DNA of 64,000 bases from Hyphomonas pacifica (GTDB lineage Bacteria > Pseudomonadota > Alphaproteobacteria > Caulobacterales > Hyphomonadaceae), in assembly GCF_000682675.1 (NCBI RefSeq), contig NZ_AWFA01000078.1, positions 1-64,000 of the forward strand. The letters are read 5' to 3'. The translations under genes were made by a program, and so were the position numbers. This document shows, in pieces, positions 7,918 through 15,727 of the stretch (position 1 is its first letter; each line of letters begins with the position of its first letter). The notes under the pieces are model-generated. The model was not told the DNA's origin and searched no databases. It worked only from the letters and a program-made list of their open reading frames with translations.

Positions 7918-8535
7918 TTAAAGGCGCTTCAGGGCGTAATTGAAGCTGATCGAGACGCGCGGCTCTTCGGCATCCGGCCCGGCGGGGACTTCATGCCGCA
8001 GCCAGCTTTCCCAGAAAAAGGCATGGCCTATGCTGGGGGGCAAGTAGATGAAGCGGCGCGCAGATTCCGGTACCTCATCTAGAAGCTGCGGGGCGGCCAT
8101 CATTTTCGACAGGCGCGGGTCTTCCAGCTTCAGCCGACCGGAACCTTCCGGAACGGAGACATAATAGGTGCCAGACAGCACGCTGCCGGGATGGATATGG
8201 TTGGAATGGCCAAAGCCGGGCTCCAATATGTTCACCCAGATCGCATCCAGCTGGAGGGCAAGACCATCCATGTCCCAGTGGAGCTCTTTGGCGAAATCGT
8301 CGGCGATGGGCGCGAGACGGCTCTTCAGGTCGGCAAATTCCGGGAAGCGTTCCGGCAAATCGTCAAGCGAGGCATAGGACGTGTAGCCGCCATAGCCCTG
8401 TTCTTCGCACCAGGTATTGCCGGCATCGTCTTCTTCGGCCAGCAGCCAGCAGACTTTCTCAAGCTGTTCGGCAAAGTCCAGATCGGACACTTTTTCCTCG
8501 CGCACGAGGGTCGGAAACAGGGTGCGTGTGCTCAT
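7918..8535 (-). CDS. 2-oxoglutarate/Fe(II) oxygenase-like protein (TIGR02466 type)
   Basis: A 205-residue protein resembling the uncharacterised 2OG-Fe(II) oxygenase group found in marine bacteria and phages. Probable iron-site residues lie in HSNHIHPGSVLSGTYYVSVP, and the C-terminal part HEVPAG...RVSISFNYAL supplies the distal His and the Arg that usually binds 2-oxoglutarate. ATG 8535 (MSTRTLFPTL) fits the family start. An ATG 17 codons upstream overlaps the terminator of the neighbouring gene. The substrate is unknown. Confidence 0.75.
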   Translation of the reverse strand: MSTRTLFPTLVREEKVSDLDFAEQLEKVCWLLAEEDDAGNTWCEEQGYGGYTSYASLDDLPERFPEFADLKSRLAPIADDFAKELHWDMDGLALQLDAIWVNILEPGFGHSNHIHPGSVLSGTYYVSVPEGSGRLKLEDPRLSKMMAAPQLLDEVPESARRFIYLPPSIGHAFFWESWLRHEVPAGPDAEEPRVSISFNYALKRL

Positions 8536-8559
8536 GTCGGCGTCTTTAGGCGCGGTAGC

Positions 8560-8603
8560 GCGCAAAGAAAAGTGCCCGCCATGCACGAGGGCGCGGCGGG
8601 CAC
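8560..8603 (-). terminator. Rho-independent terminator of the lipoprotein methyltransferase gene
   Basis: GTGCCCGCC at 8572-8580 pairs perfectly with GGCGGGCAC at 8595-8603. On the minus strand the stem is followed by TTTTCTTT. It lies about 30 bases after the stop at 8632. Confidence 0.8.
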
Positions 8604-8631
8604 ATGTTCAGATCACATGGAAAGTGGAAGC

Positions 8632-9567
8632 CTATTCATCTGTCTCGCTGGTTTCCTCAGCGGGGGCGGCTTCCGGGACCGGCTTAACGAATTTCAGCGT
8701 CATGCGGTCACTTTCGCCAATATTGGCGTAGGTTTCCGGGTCAAATCCGTCCGGTGTGTTGCCGTCACGGTCTGTCGTGCGGCTATTGGGCGGCAGGGTC
8801 CAGACACCGTAGGGATGGTCTGCCGTGTCGGCCGGGTTGGCGTTGATTTCGCTGGCCTCGACAAACTCAAACCCGGCAGCTTGGGCAAGCGATTTGACGT
8901 AATCCTCATGCACATAACCGGTGGAGGCGGTCGGATCCTGCGTCTCTGTGGAGGGCAGGCGGTGCTCTACCACGCCGAGGACGCCTCCCGGCTTCAGGGC
9001 TGCATAGGCATCGGTGAAGAATTTCTCGGCATAGCCGCCCGACATCCAGTTGTGCAGATTGCGGAAGGTGAGCACGACATCTGCTGACCCCGGCTCTGTC
9101 AGCGCCCCGGTCGTGCCGGAAAACGCGGAATATTCAATCGTGCCATAGATCGGGTCGGAATGTTCAGCCTTAAACTCGGCGAGGCGGGCCTCAATGCGCG
9201 CGCGTTGCTCTTCATCGCCGCCTTCCGGATCAAAGCCTGCCGCCACGAGGACGCCATCGCCGGAGGCCAGATAGGGCGCCAGGACATTCGTGTACCAACC
9301 GCCGCCGGGCCATAGCTCTACCACCTTGTCACCCGGTTCTATGTCAAAGAATTCGATGGTCTCCTTGGGGTGGCGGTACTGATCGCGCGCCTTTTCAGCT
9401 TCTGTGCGATGCTCGCCTTCAATGGCGGCCTGCAGGGGGCTTGTCTCCGTAAAGGCATTTGCAGCTTTCTCCACTTCGACGGGTTTCTCTGCTGGCGGTG
9501 TTTCCTCGGCGCCGCAAGCTGTCAGCATGAGGGCCGACAGGGCGACCATTGGGGTCAGATGTTTCAC
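8632..9567 (-). CDS. Lipoprotein with class I methyltransferase fold (COG4798-like)
   Basis: A 311-residue protein that starts at GTG 9567 behind AGAGGA. Its N-terminus is a lipoprotein signal (KHLTPMVALSALMLTACG, lipobox Cys18). The mature part resembles predicted methyltransferases: a GDKVVELWPGGGWYT loop in motif I position, ADVVLTFRNLHNW around motif IV, and LKPGGVLGVVEHR after it. The motif I glycines are altered (WPGGGW). A SAM-dependent enzyme outside the cytoplasm would be odd, because SAM is not known to be available there, so it may have another role. It is divergent from the hsp20 leader. Confidence 0.8.
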   Translation of the reverse strand: MKHLTPMVALSALMLTACGAEETPPAEKPVEVEKAANAFTETSPLQAAIEGEHRTEAEKARDQYRHPKETIEFFDIEPGDKVVELWPGGGWYTNVLAPYLASGDGVLVAAGFDPEGGDEEQRARIEARLAEFKAEHSDPIYGTIEYSAFSGTTGALTEPGSADVVLTFRNLHNWMSGGYAEKFFTDAYAALKPGGVLGVVEHRLPSTETQDPTASTGYVHEDYVKSLAQAAGFEFVEASEINANPADTADHPYGVWTLPPNSRTTDRDGNTPDGFDPETYANIGESDRMTLKFVKPVPEAAPAEETSETDE

Positions 9568-9592
9568 GGGCTTTCCTCTTCTCAACTGGCCT

Positions 9593-9620
9593 CTTGAACC
9601 ACACTTTACGCTACCCACAT
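9593..9620 (+). promoter_or_regulatory. Candidate heat-shock (sigma-32) promoter of hsp20
   Basis: CTTGAA at 9593-9598 is followed 15 bases later by CCCACAT at 9614-9620. This resembles the sigma-32 pattern CTTGAA...CCCATnT. It would place the transcript start near 9627, just before the first hairpin of the hsp20 leader. The match in the -10 half is imperfect. Confidence 0.45.
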
Positions 9621-9627
9621 AGATCAT

Positions 9628-9771
9628 GTCACGATGCCGACAATCGGGTCGTGACCGGTATCTGCGCCAGCGCCGAATTCGGGCTGGAGTTATGCAGAGG
9701 CCGAACATCCATCCGGGCGCTCCCTGTGATGACAGGTTGCCCGCAGTTGCTTGAACATGAGGACTGAACCT
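9628..9771 (+). promoter_or_regulatory. ROSE-like RNA thermometer in hsp20 leader
   Basis: The leader can fold into four successive hairpins. Hairpin 1 pairs GTCACGA 9628-9634 with TCGTGAC 9649-9655, with an inner stem 9637-9640/9644-9647. Hairpin 2 pairs CCAGC 9667-9671 with GCTGG 9683-9687 plus an inner palindrome. Hairpin 3 pairs CCTGT 9723-9727 with ACAGG 9732-9736. Hairpin 4 pairs CAGTTGCT 9744-9751 with AGGACTG 9760-9766, leaving one G bulged. The last stem buries the ribosome-binding site AGGA with a TTGCT partner, which is the hallmark of ROSE elements upstream of small heat-shock genes in Alphaproteobacteria. Confidence 0.7.
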
Positions 9772-10251
9772 ATGAGCAATATCGACCTTACCCCCCTTTA
9801 CCGCACAGTTGTCGGTTTTGACCGTCTTGCCAGCATGATCGATCAGGCATCGCGCCTCGACGGCTCGCAGGGCTATCCGCCTTACAATATCGAGCGTGTC
9901 GACGATAATGCCTTCAGCATCGAGATTGCCGTGGCCGGATTTACCGAAGACGATCTCGACATCGAGACCAAAGAAGGCCTGCTGACGGTTGCCGGCAAGC
10001 GCGGCGAAAGCGAAGACGGCGAAGGCCGTAACTATCTGCATCGCGGGATTGCCCAGCGCAGCTTCATTCGCCGCTTCCAGCTGGCTGACCATGTCATCGT
10101 GACCGGCGCGAGCCTGAACCATGGCGTGCTGCGGATCGACCTGGTCCGTGAGCTGCCGGAAGAGAAAAAGCCGCGCAAGATCGAGATCGGTGCTCCGGCG
10201 AAATCCGAACCGAAACTGATCGGCAAGAAAGCGGCTTCCAACGCCGCCTAA
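9772..10251 (+). CDS. Small heat-shock protein, Hsp20/IbpA type
   Basis: A 159-residue holdase chaperone that binds unfolding proteins in the cytoplasm. The N-terminus (LTPLYRTVVGFDRLASMID) matches bacterial class A sHsps. The alpha-crystallin domain runs from about residue 38 to 130 and includes YNIERVDDNAFSIEIAVAGF and the GVLRIDL strand. A Lys/Ala-rich tail ends the protein. ATG 9772 is chosen because AGGA 9760-9763 precedes it and the sequence MSNIDL matches family starts. Expression is probably controlled by a sigma-32-like promoter and the thermometer-like leader. Confidence 0.95.
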   Translation: MSNIDLTPLYRTVVGFDRLASMIDQASRLDGSQGYPPYNIERVDDNAFSIEIAVAGFTEDDLDIETKEGLLTVAGKRGESEDGEGRNYLHRGIAQRSFIRRFQLADHVIVTGASLNHGVLRIDLVRELPEEKKPRKIEIGAPAKSEPKLIGKKAASNAA

Positions 10252-10274
10252 GCCTTAGCGAACCTCCATACAGA

Positions 10275-10304
10275 AACGGCGCGTCCCATGGGCGCGCCGT
10301 TTTT
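10275..10304. terminator. Bidirectional terminator between hsp20 and GST genes
   Basis: AACGGCGCG at 10275-10283 pairs with CGCGCCGTT at 10293-10301 around a 9-nt loop. On the plus strand it is followed by TTTTTAT. The opposite strand ends in TTTCTG, so it may serve both convergent genes. Confidence 0.85.
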
Positions 10305-10325
10305 ATTTGGATGAGCGTAGCGGCG

Positions 10326-11318
10326 TTAGGAGAAGACGCTGACACAGTCTGTCTCTGTGAGGAAGGTTTTCAAATTGTCATTGGACAGGCAGGATTTGAC
10401 GGCCTTGCGGACAGAGTCAAAGGCTGCGCCGGCATAGGTCTGCGTTGTCTGCTCGAAGCTCGTGTCCGCCACTGTGGCGGAAACCTTGTCCTTGTGGCGA
10501 CCCGCGCTGGCGGCATTGGCCTTGGCCCAGGGCAGATAGGTTTTCGCCAGTTCCTCAGCGAAGATGGGTGCGAGCGTGGATTTCAGTTTTTCCAGATCTT
10601 CAAATGGTGCGCCGGGTTTCGGGTCTTCCATGTTTTCGCACCAGGCCACCAGGAAGGGCGTGTTTTCCTTCAGCCAGTTTGACGGCGTTTCATCCATCAG
10701 CATTTGCTGGAACTGCGCAGCGAGAGAGAAATCTGCCGCGGACGGACGACCGCCGAAAATGTAGAGATGCTCTTTCAGGTGTGCATTCAGAAGGCTGGCA
10801 AAGCGCTGCCAGGAGGCTTTCAGCGTGTCGGCATTTTCCGGAGTTGCACCGACCAGCGGCAGGCGCTCTGCCATACGCTCGCCAATCTGGGTTTGCGCTT
10901 TCTTGTAGGCGCGTGGCCGTTTGCCGCCATAAAGCTGGACCAGCACGCGCAGGGCAGCTGCGTCGCGGTCAGGCTTCTGGCCCCAGCGTTCCAGGAACAT
11001 GCATTTGTTCAGCCACTCATCCGCATAGTCTTCCAGGATCAGCGCCAGCGCAGAGGCGGCTGCATCATCCGGCACGGCGGACGGTTCGGCATGGTCTGCT
11101 TCCAGCGCAGCGAGAATGGCGGTGGAATCCTGGCTGGCCGGGCGTTCCGGAGAGATCAGCAGCGGCACGGTCGGCGTCTTCGCCTGAGCCTGGAATTCCT
11201 CCTCATTCCCTCGGTCGCGAGAGATCCAGTCGAAATCGATATTCTTGTAGCGCAGGAACGACCGCACTTTCTGGGAGTAGGGTGAGGTATCTGCGCCGAA
11301 CAGGCGATAATCGGACAT
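10326..11318 (-). CDS. Glutathione S-transferase family protein with long C-terminal extension
   Basis: A 330-residue protein whose N-terminal 75 residues form the thioredoxin-like GST domain (YRLFGADTSPYSQKVRSFLR, cis-Pro in TPTVPLLI, and SQDSTAILAAL for the glutathione gamma-glutamyl contact). A helical GST-C domain follows to about residue 245. The last 80 residues, ending in CLSNDNLKTFLTETDCVSVF, exceed the usual GST length of 200-230. The likely catalytic Ser or Cys position reads SPYS. The substrate is unknown. The gene converges on hsp20 and is divergent from the glycosyltransferase gene. Confidence 0.82.
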   Translation of the reverse strand: MSDYRLFGADTSPYSQKVRSFLRYKNIDFDWISRDRGNEEEFQAQAKTPTVPLLISPERPASQDSTAILAALEADHAEPSAVPDDAAASALALILEDYADEWLNKCMFLERWGQKPDRDAAALRVLVQLYGGKRPRAYKKAQTQIGERMAERLPLVGATPENADTLKASWQRFASLLNAHLKEHLYIFGGRPSAADFSLAAQFQQMLMDETPSNWLKENTPFLVAWCENMEDPKPGAPFEDLEKLKSTLAPIFAEELAKTYLPWAKANAASAGRHKDKVSATVADTSFEQTTQTYAGAAFDSVRKAVKSCLSNDNLKTFLTETDCVSVFS

Positions 11319-11448
11319 GAGGTTGGCCTTCGTCGTGATTTGCCCCAGTCTGTAGGCATTTCAGGCTGCACTGCCAAGGAGCGTTTGCCGCAGGTGCTGA
11401 TAATGGGTATGCGCAGCGGCAGGCATTTTACGAATGAAGGAGCGGCAA

Positions 11449-12498
11449 ATGCGGATCATGCATGTGATGGCGGGCGCAGCAGAGGGCGGCGCGGAGAACA
11501 TCATGCTGGAGTCCGTCATGGCTCTGGCGGACGCAGGCCTGACCCAGCATGTCATCACACGCCCGAACAATGATTTCCGCCTTCAGAAGTATAAGGAAGC
11601 GGGCATTGGCGTCGATGTGGCGGCCTTCAACAATACCTGGCCTTTCCCCACCCGCCGCGTGATCGGAGAGGCCATTAAGGCCTTCAAGCCGGATGTCATC
11701 GAATACTGGATGGGCCGCGCGGGGCAATATGCGCCAAAGGAATACCGCAACCGCTCAATCGGATGGTATGGCGGTTATTACAAGCTCGCCCGCTTTGTGA
11801 ATTGCGAATGGCATGTCGGCCTGACGATCGACCTTCTGCGCCATATCCGCGAGCAGGGCGTTCCGGAGGACCGGTCTGCCATCATCCACACTTATGCAGA
11901 TTTTGAGGGCGCAGATCCGGCAAGCCGTGCGGCGCTGGATACGCCGGAAGATGCGCCCGTCGCACTGGCGCTGGCGCGTCTGCACGAGAAGAAGGGCCTC
12001 GACACGCTGCTGGAGGCGACCGTCAAGGTGCCGGGGCTGTATGTCTGGATCGCCGGCGACGGCCCGCTGGAAGCCGAGCTGAAGAAACAATGCACGGAGC
12101 TGGGCCTGGATGACCGGGTGCGCTTCCTGGGCTGGCGCAATGATCGCGGCGCGTTGCTGGCGGCGTGTGATGTCGTGGCCTTCCCGTCGCGGTATGAGCC
12201 GTTCGGCACAGTCACGGTGGACGCCTGGGCGGCGTCGCGCCCGCTGGTTGCGGCAGATGCTGTTGGCCCGGCGGCCTATGTGAAGGATGAGGTCAACGGT
12301 CTGCTCATTCCGAAAAATGACGTCGATGCGCTGGCCAATGCGCTCAACCGCGTGATTACGGACAAGGCTCTGGCGCAGAAGCTGGTCGAGGGTGGTCGCG
12401 CCTCTTACGAGCAGCAATTCACAAAGGCGGCCTTCCAGCGCGATTCCCTCGCTTTCTATGAGACAATCATTGCGCATGCCGGGCCGTTCACCGGCTAA
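11449..12498 (+). CDS. GT4 family glycosyltransferase
   Basis: A 349-residue retaining glycosyltransferase with two Rossmann-like halves. The N-terminus IMHVMAGAAEGGAENIMLES carries the Gly-rich acceptor loop typical of GT4. The donor-binding half includes ALARLHEKKGLDTLLEA and RYEPFGTVTVDAWA. The last motif corresponds to E-x7-E with Asp replacing the second Glu. ATG 11449 follows GAAGGAG by six bases. Sugar donor and acceptor are unknown; a cell-surface glycan is the likely product. Its stop codon interlocks with that of the convergent deaminase gene at 12495-12498. Confidence 0.87.
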   Translation: MRIMHVMAGAAEGGAENIMLESVMALADAGLTQHVITRPNNDFRLQKYKEAGIGVDVAAFNNTWPFPTRRVIGEAIKAFKPDVIEYWMGRAGQYAPKEYRNRSIGWYGGYYKLARFVNCEWHVGLTIDLLRHIREQGVPEDRSAIIHTYADFEGADPASRAALDTPEDAPVALALARLHEKKGLDTLLEATVKVPGLYVWIAGDGPLEAELKKQCTELGLDDRVRFLGWRNDRGALLAACDVVAFPSRYEPFGTVTVDAWAASRPLVAADAVGPAAYVKDEVNGLLIPKNDVDALANALNRVITDKALAQKLVEGGRASYEQQFTKAAFQRDSLAFYETIIAHAGPFTG

Positions 12499-12950
12499 AG
12501 AATGCTCTGAAAGAATTTCCGGTAGAGCTGCTGGCTGCTGCGCTGGCCAAGGCCGATTTGTACGTGGATTCCGGCATCCCGCAGGGCGCGGATCCCGCCA
12601 TTGGCGACGGGGTGGGGGTCTTCCACCGCACACACGACGCGGGCTATGCCAGCCTCGCGCAGCAGAAGAGAGCAGGATTTGTTGCCCTGAGAGCGTTCGC
12701 GGCAGGGTTCCAGTGTGACATAGGCGGTGCCGCCGCGCGCCTGCTCGCCTGCCTGTTGCAGCGCGACCTCCTCAGCGTGGGGGCGCCCGCCGATGCCGGT
12801 CACGCCTTCCCCCACCACATGGCCGTCCGCATCTGTCAGGACGCAGCCGACCGACGGGTTCACGCCGGTCAGGCCCTGATTGAGCCGCGCCAGCCCAAGG
12901 GCGCGGTTCATTCTGCGCCGGTCACGCCGCCGGGAGGGGCGGTCGCTCAT
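12495..12950 (-). CDS. RibD-like cytidine/pyrimidine deaminase domain protein
   Basis: A 151-residue stand-alone deaminase of the RibD N-terminal type, which in full RibD deaminates a riboflavin precursor. The zinc site is visible as HAEE at about residues 58-61 and a Pro-Cys / Cys pair in [15 protein letters not shown]. The Cys-to-Cys spacing is one residue longer than the PCxHxGxTPPC of classical RibD. No reductase domain follows. The start overlaps the gpmA stop by four bases, so it is translationally coupled to gpmA. Riboflavin synthesis is only one possible role. Confidence 0.8.
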   Translation of the reverse strand: MSDRPSRRRDRRRMNRALGLARLNQGLTGVNPSVGCVLTDADGHVVGEGVTGIGGRPHAEEVALQQAGEQARGGTAYVTLEPCRERSQGNKSCSLLLREAGIARVVCAVEDPHPVANGGIRALRDAGIHVQIGLGQRSSQQLYRKFFQSIL

Positions 12951-13660
12951 GGCAGCTCCGGCAGGGGTTTGCCGCGATCTGCATCCAGATACTGAACGGA
13001 GATTGGCTTCAGATCGCTATCCAGCTCAATGAACAGCGGATTGCCGGTCGGGATCTCGATGCCGGTAATGGTTTCATCCGGCACATCGAAGAGATGCTTC
13101 ACCAGCGCACGCAGGGAGTTGCCATGTGCGGCGATGACAACATCGGTGCCTGATTGGAGAACCGGGGCGATCGTATCGGTCCAGTAAGGCAGAACGCGTT
13201 CCAGTGTCAGCTTCAGGCTCTCTGTGGCCGGGACGTCGACGCCATCATAGCGCGGGTCTTTCGACAGATCGAACGCGCTGCCAGTTTCCAGTGGCGGCGG
13301 CGGGATGTCATAGGAGCGGCGCCAGATATGGACCTGCTCGTCGCCATGCTTGGCGGCGGTCTCGGCTTTGTCGAGGCCGGTCAGCCCGCCATAGTGGCGC
13401 TCATTGAGGTGCCAGTCCTTTTCCACGGGCAGCCAGACGCGGCCCATTTCAGTTAGCGCTAGCCACAGGGTGCGGATGGCACGGGTTTGCACACTGGTGA
13501 ATGCGGCGCGGAAATCAGCGTCAGAGGCCTTGAGCAGTTCGCCGGCCTTTTTGGCCTCGGCTTCGCCTTTCTCGGTGAGGTCTGCATCCCACCAGCCGGT
13601 GAAGCGGTTTTGCAGATTCCATTCGGACTGTCCGTGTCGGACAAGGGCGAGCTTAGGCAT
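12947..13660 (-). CDS. gpmA: 2,3-bisphosphoglycerate-dependent phosphoglycerate mutase
   Basis: A 237-residue glycolytic enzyme interconverting 3- and 2-phosphoglycerate. The phosphohistidine motif [20 protein letters not shown] is at the N-terminus. [20 protein letters not shown] and [14 protein letters not shown] give the remaining active-site residues. ATG 13660 has GAAGG eight to nine bases upstream. The ATG three codons further up abuts that site and is less likely. It forms an operon with the downstream deaminase through an ATGA overlap. The AGE epimerase gene lies 67 bases upstream on the same strand. Confidence 0.94.
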   Translation of the reverse strand: MPKLALVRHGQSEWNLQNRFTGWWDADLTEKGEAEAKKAGELLKASDADFRAAFTSVQTRAIRTLWLALTEMGRVWLPVEKDWHLNERHYGGLTGLDKAETAAKHGDEQVHIWRRSYDIPPPPLETGSAFDLSKDPRYDGVDVPATESLKLTLERVLPYWTDTIAPVLQSGTDVVIAAHGNSLRALVKHLFDVPDETITGIEIPTGNPLFIELDSDLKPISVQYLDADRGKPLPELP

Positions 13661-13727
13661 GGATGTCATCCTTCGTGTCGGGCGTGATCTCTCTTTGGCG
13701 CTCTTTTCGGGGCAAACAGGCCGCGAT

Positions 13728-14870
13728 TCAAGCTTCCATCGTCTGGATCAGGTCTGCAAAGGCCAGCACGACATGATAACCGGTCGATGCGGGCATGAAT
13801 TGCGACAGGGTTTTGCCATTCTCGTCGATATAATCGATCCACCCCCCTTCAGGGGTGAGATGCTCGTCCATCAGAATGTCAAAGCTGGTGCAGGCGGCGG
13901 CCGCGAAACTTTCCTCGCCCGTCAGGCGCAACATCATGAGGTGAGCCTGTAGCGCTTCCGTTTGCCCCCAGGTGCGCCTTCCGCCATTGTGGACGCTGCC
14001 ATCACGCTTCACTTCCAGCAGGGTGCGGCCTGCGGAATCCAGTGTGCCCGTGGCGAAACTGTAGAGGCGCCCGGCAGCCGGGTGAAGCGCGTCTCCGCTG
14101 AGCTTGCTGTAGAGGTCTAGTAGCCAGACCCATTCGAATTGATGGCCGGGTTCGACCACCATCGCGGCGTCACCGTCCGGCTCGCTCCAGTCTGCCTTGA
14201 AGGTTTCGCCCAGCAGATTGCCGGGGCCCGCTGTGAATTTCGTTTCGAACAGCAGGATCAGCTTGGCCGCCTTGTCGAGATAGCCGCCTTCAGGGTCTGC
14301 AACATGCAGGGCGAGAAACGCTTCCAGCAGGTGCATGTGCGGGTTCTGGCTGCGGATTTGCGGCGGTGGCAGGTGCTCGGCATAGCCGCCATTGGTACGG
14401 TCTTTCAGACGGGCTTCAGCCGCGTCCATCAGCGCCCGTGCCGAAGCGAGTACACTGCCGCCATCCTGAACGACCATGCTGGCATTGGCGAGCGCGTAGA
14501 GCGCAAAGGCCAGATCGTAGAGGTCTGGCGTGACATCGGCGAGGCCGGAGCCGTCGCAATGGATGCGGTGTCCGGTCAGTCCGTCCGGGCGGCGGGCGAG
14601 GCCGCTGAGGATACGCACGCCCTGTTCGACATCTTCCATCGCTGTATCAGGTTTCCAGCCGAGCATGGCAGCCTGCGCGAAAACGAACGTTTGGCGCGCC
14701 TGAACGCGGACACGGGTTGTATCTTCGGGCATTGGGGAATGGTCGAGGGTCAGGCCTTCGCGAAACAAGCCACCGTCTCCGCTGCCTTTTTCGCTCCACA
14801 AAGGAAAGCAGGCATCAAACAGCCAGAAGCGGGCTTCGCGTGCCCTGCGCATCAATGCCGATCTGGACAT
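13728..14870 (-). CDS. AGE family epimerase/isomerase
   Basis: A 380-residue alpha/alpha-barrel protein of the N-acylglucosamine 2-epimerase and mannose isomerase family. Characteristic segments are [43 protein letters not shown] and [15 protein letters not shown], which carry the catalytic histidines and the barrel-lining Trp and Glu. ATG 14870 follows CCAGGGGG, preferred over an ATG seven codons upstream that overlaps this site. It probably isomerises a sugar such as mannose (fructose) or N-acetylmannosamine. The exact substrate cannot be read from sequence. Confidence 0.86.
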   Translation of the reverse strand: MSRSALMRRAREARFWLFDACFPLWSEKGSGDGGLFREGLTLDHSPMPEDTTRVRVQARQTFVFAQAAMLGWKPDTAMEDVEQGVRILSGLARRPDGLTGHRIHCDGSGLADVTPDLYDLAFALYALANASMVVQDGGSVLASARALMDAAEARLKDRTNGGYAEHLPPPQIRSQNPHMHLLEAFLALHVADPEGGYLDKAAKLILLFETKFTAGPGNLLGETFKADWSEPDGDAAMVVEPGHQFEWVWLLDLYSKLSGDALHPAAGRLYSFATGTLDSAGRTLLEVKRDGSVHNGGRRTWGQTEALQAHLMMLRLTGEESFAAAACTSFDILMDEHLTPEGGWIDYIDENGKTLSQFMPASTGYHVVLAFADLIQTMEA

Positions 14871-15006
14871 GGACTTCACACCCCCTGGCAAATGTCACGT
14901 CAGGCAGCGTCTGTGGCTCGCCAAACCATCCGGCTTCCTGCTAACAGGAGTGCCATGAATTGGCCAGCGGCTGCCGGCCTGAAACTGCGAAAGAGTTCCA
15001 AGCCTT

Positions 15007-15606
15007 ATGAGAGACAAGGTTTTCTTCCCGGTCGCCCTGTTGCTGGCACTGGCCATGGTGCTGATTGCTGTGTGGCCGGGCGTGGGCCGCCTGCCGAGTG
15101 GACCTGTTGCGGGCGACGGCGCCAATTATGAACGGATCACGGTAGACGGAGCCTATCTCAACAAGATCATGGCTGGCGGTGATGCAATTACCGAGCTGGT
15201 GCGTGACAAGAGCGGAAAATATTTGCTGTATATTCGCTCTGACGCGGAAACGCTGGGGCCAGACCCGGAGGAGGGCCCCCATTTCAGGCTGGCAAGCGAT
15301 CTGGAACAGCAATTTTCCGGTATGCGCATTCGCGTGACAGTCCGAATGCGTCCAGCCGACACGCAGGGTGCGATGCAGGCAAAGTTGAATTATTCAACCG
15401 GCCGGTCTGGTGATTCCGGCTGGCAGATGTTCGATCTGAGCCCGGACTTCGGCGATTTCAGCTTTGAGTACAATGTGCCCGTTCGGAGTGGCGAACAGGG
15501 TTATGATTATCTTGGCATCCGGCCGGTCGTTCCAACCAAGCAGCGGGCCATTCTGGTCGAGCGGGTGACATTTGAGCGGCTGGGGCCGGCAGGCACCGAA
15601 AGCTGA
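15007..15606 (+). CDS. Membrane-anchored hypothetical protein
   Basis: A 199-residue protein with one N-terminal hydrophobic anchor or signal (VFFPVALLLALAMVLIAVWP) and a periplasmic remainder rich in beta structure. I do not recognise a family. The middle (FRLASDLEQQFSGMRIRVTV) and the end (AILVERVTFERLG) read like a carbohydrate-binding or jelly-roll-like fold, but that is a guess. The gene stands alone, divergent from the AGE epimerase gene, and is followed by two tandem hairpins. Confidence 0.7.
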   Translation: MRDKVFFPVALLLALAMVLIAVWPGVGRLPSGPVAGDGANYERITVDGAYLNKIMAGGDAITELVRDKSGKYLLYIRSDAETLGPDPEEGPHFRLASDLEQQFSGMRIRVTVRMRPADTQGAMQAKLNYSTGRSGDSGWQMFDLSPDFGDFSFEYNVPVRSGEQGYDYLGIRPVVPTKQRAILVERVTFERLGPAGTES

Positions 15607-15616
15607 CAGCATTCCT

Positions 15617-15660
15617 CCCCGAAAAGTCTTTTCGGGGACAGGTTTCCCTGTTTAACCTGT
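15617..15660 (+). other. Two tandem inverted repeats
   Basis: CCCCGAAAAG at 15617-15626 is the perfect complement of CTTTTCGGGG at 15628-15637, and ACAGGTT at 15638-15644 pairs with AACCTGT at 15654-15660. The hairpins abut each other and follow the stop at 15606 by ten bases. No T-run follows, so a strong intrinsic terminator is not certain. They may protect the 3' end or end transcription with other factors. Confidence 0.6.
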
Positions 15661-15727
15661 ACGGACAGGAATTTTCATGCCGGAAGGAACTCTTCTGCCG
15701 GTTTGAGCCTCATTAGCAGGAGATGAA

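Noticed and set aside
9568-10122. Upstream extension of the lipoprotein methyltransferase frame into hsp20
   Set aside because: It overlaps the hsp20 gene and its leader on the opposite strand, lacks a ribosome-binding site, and the lipobox plus GTG start at 9567 fits better.
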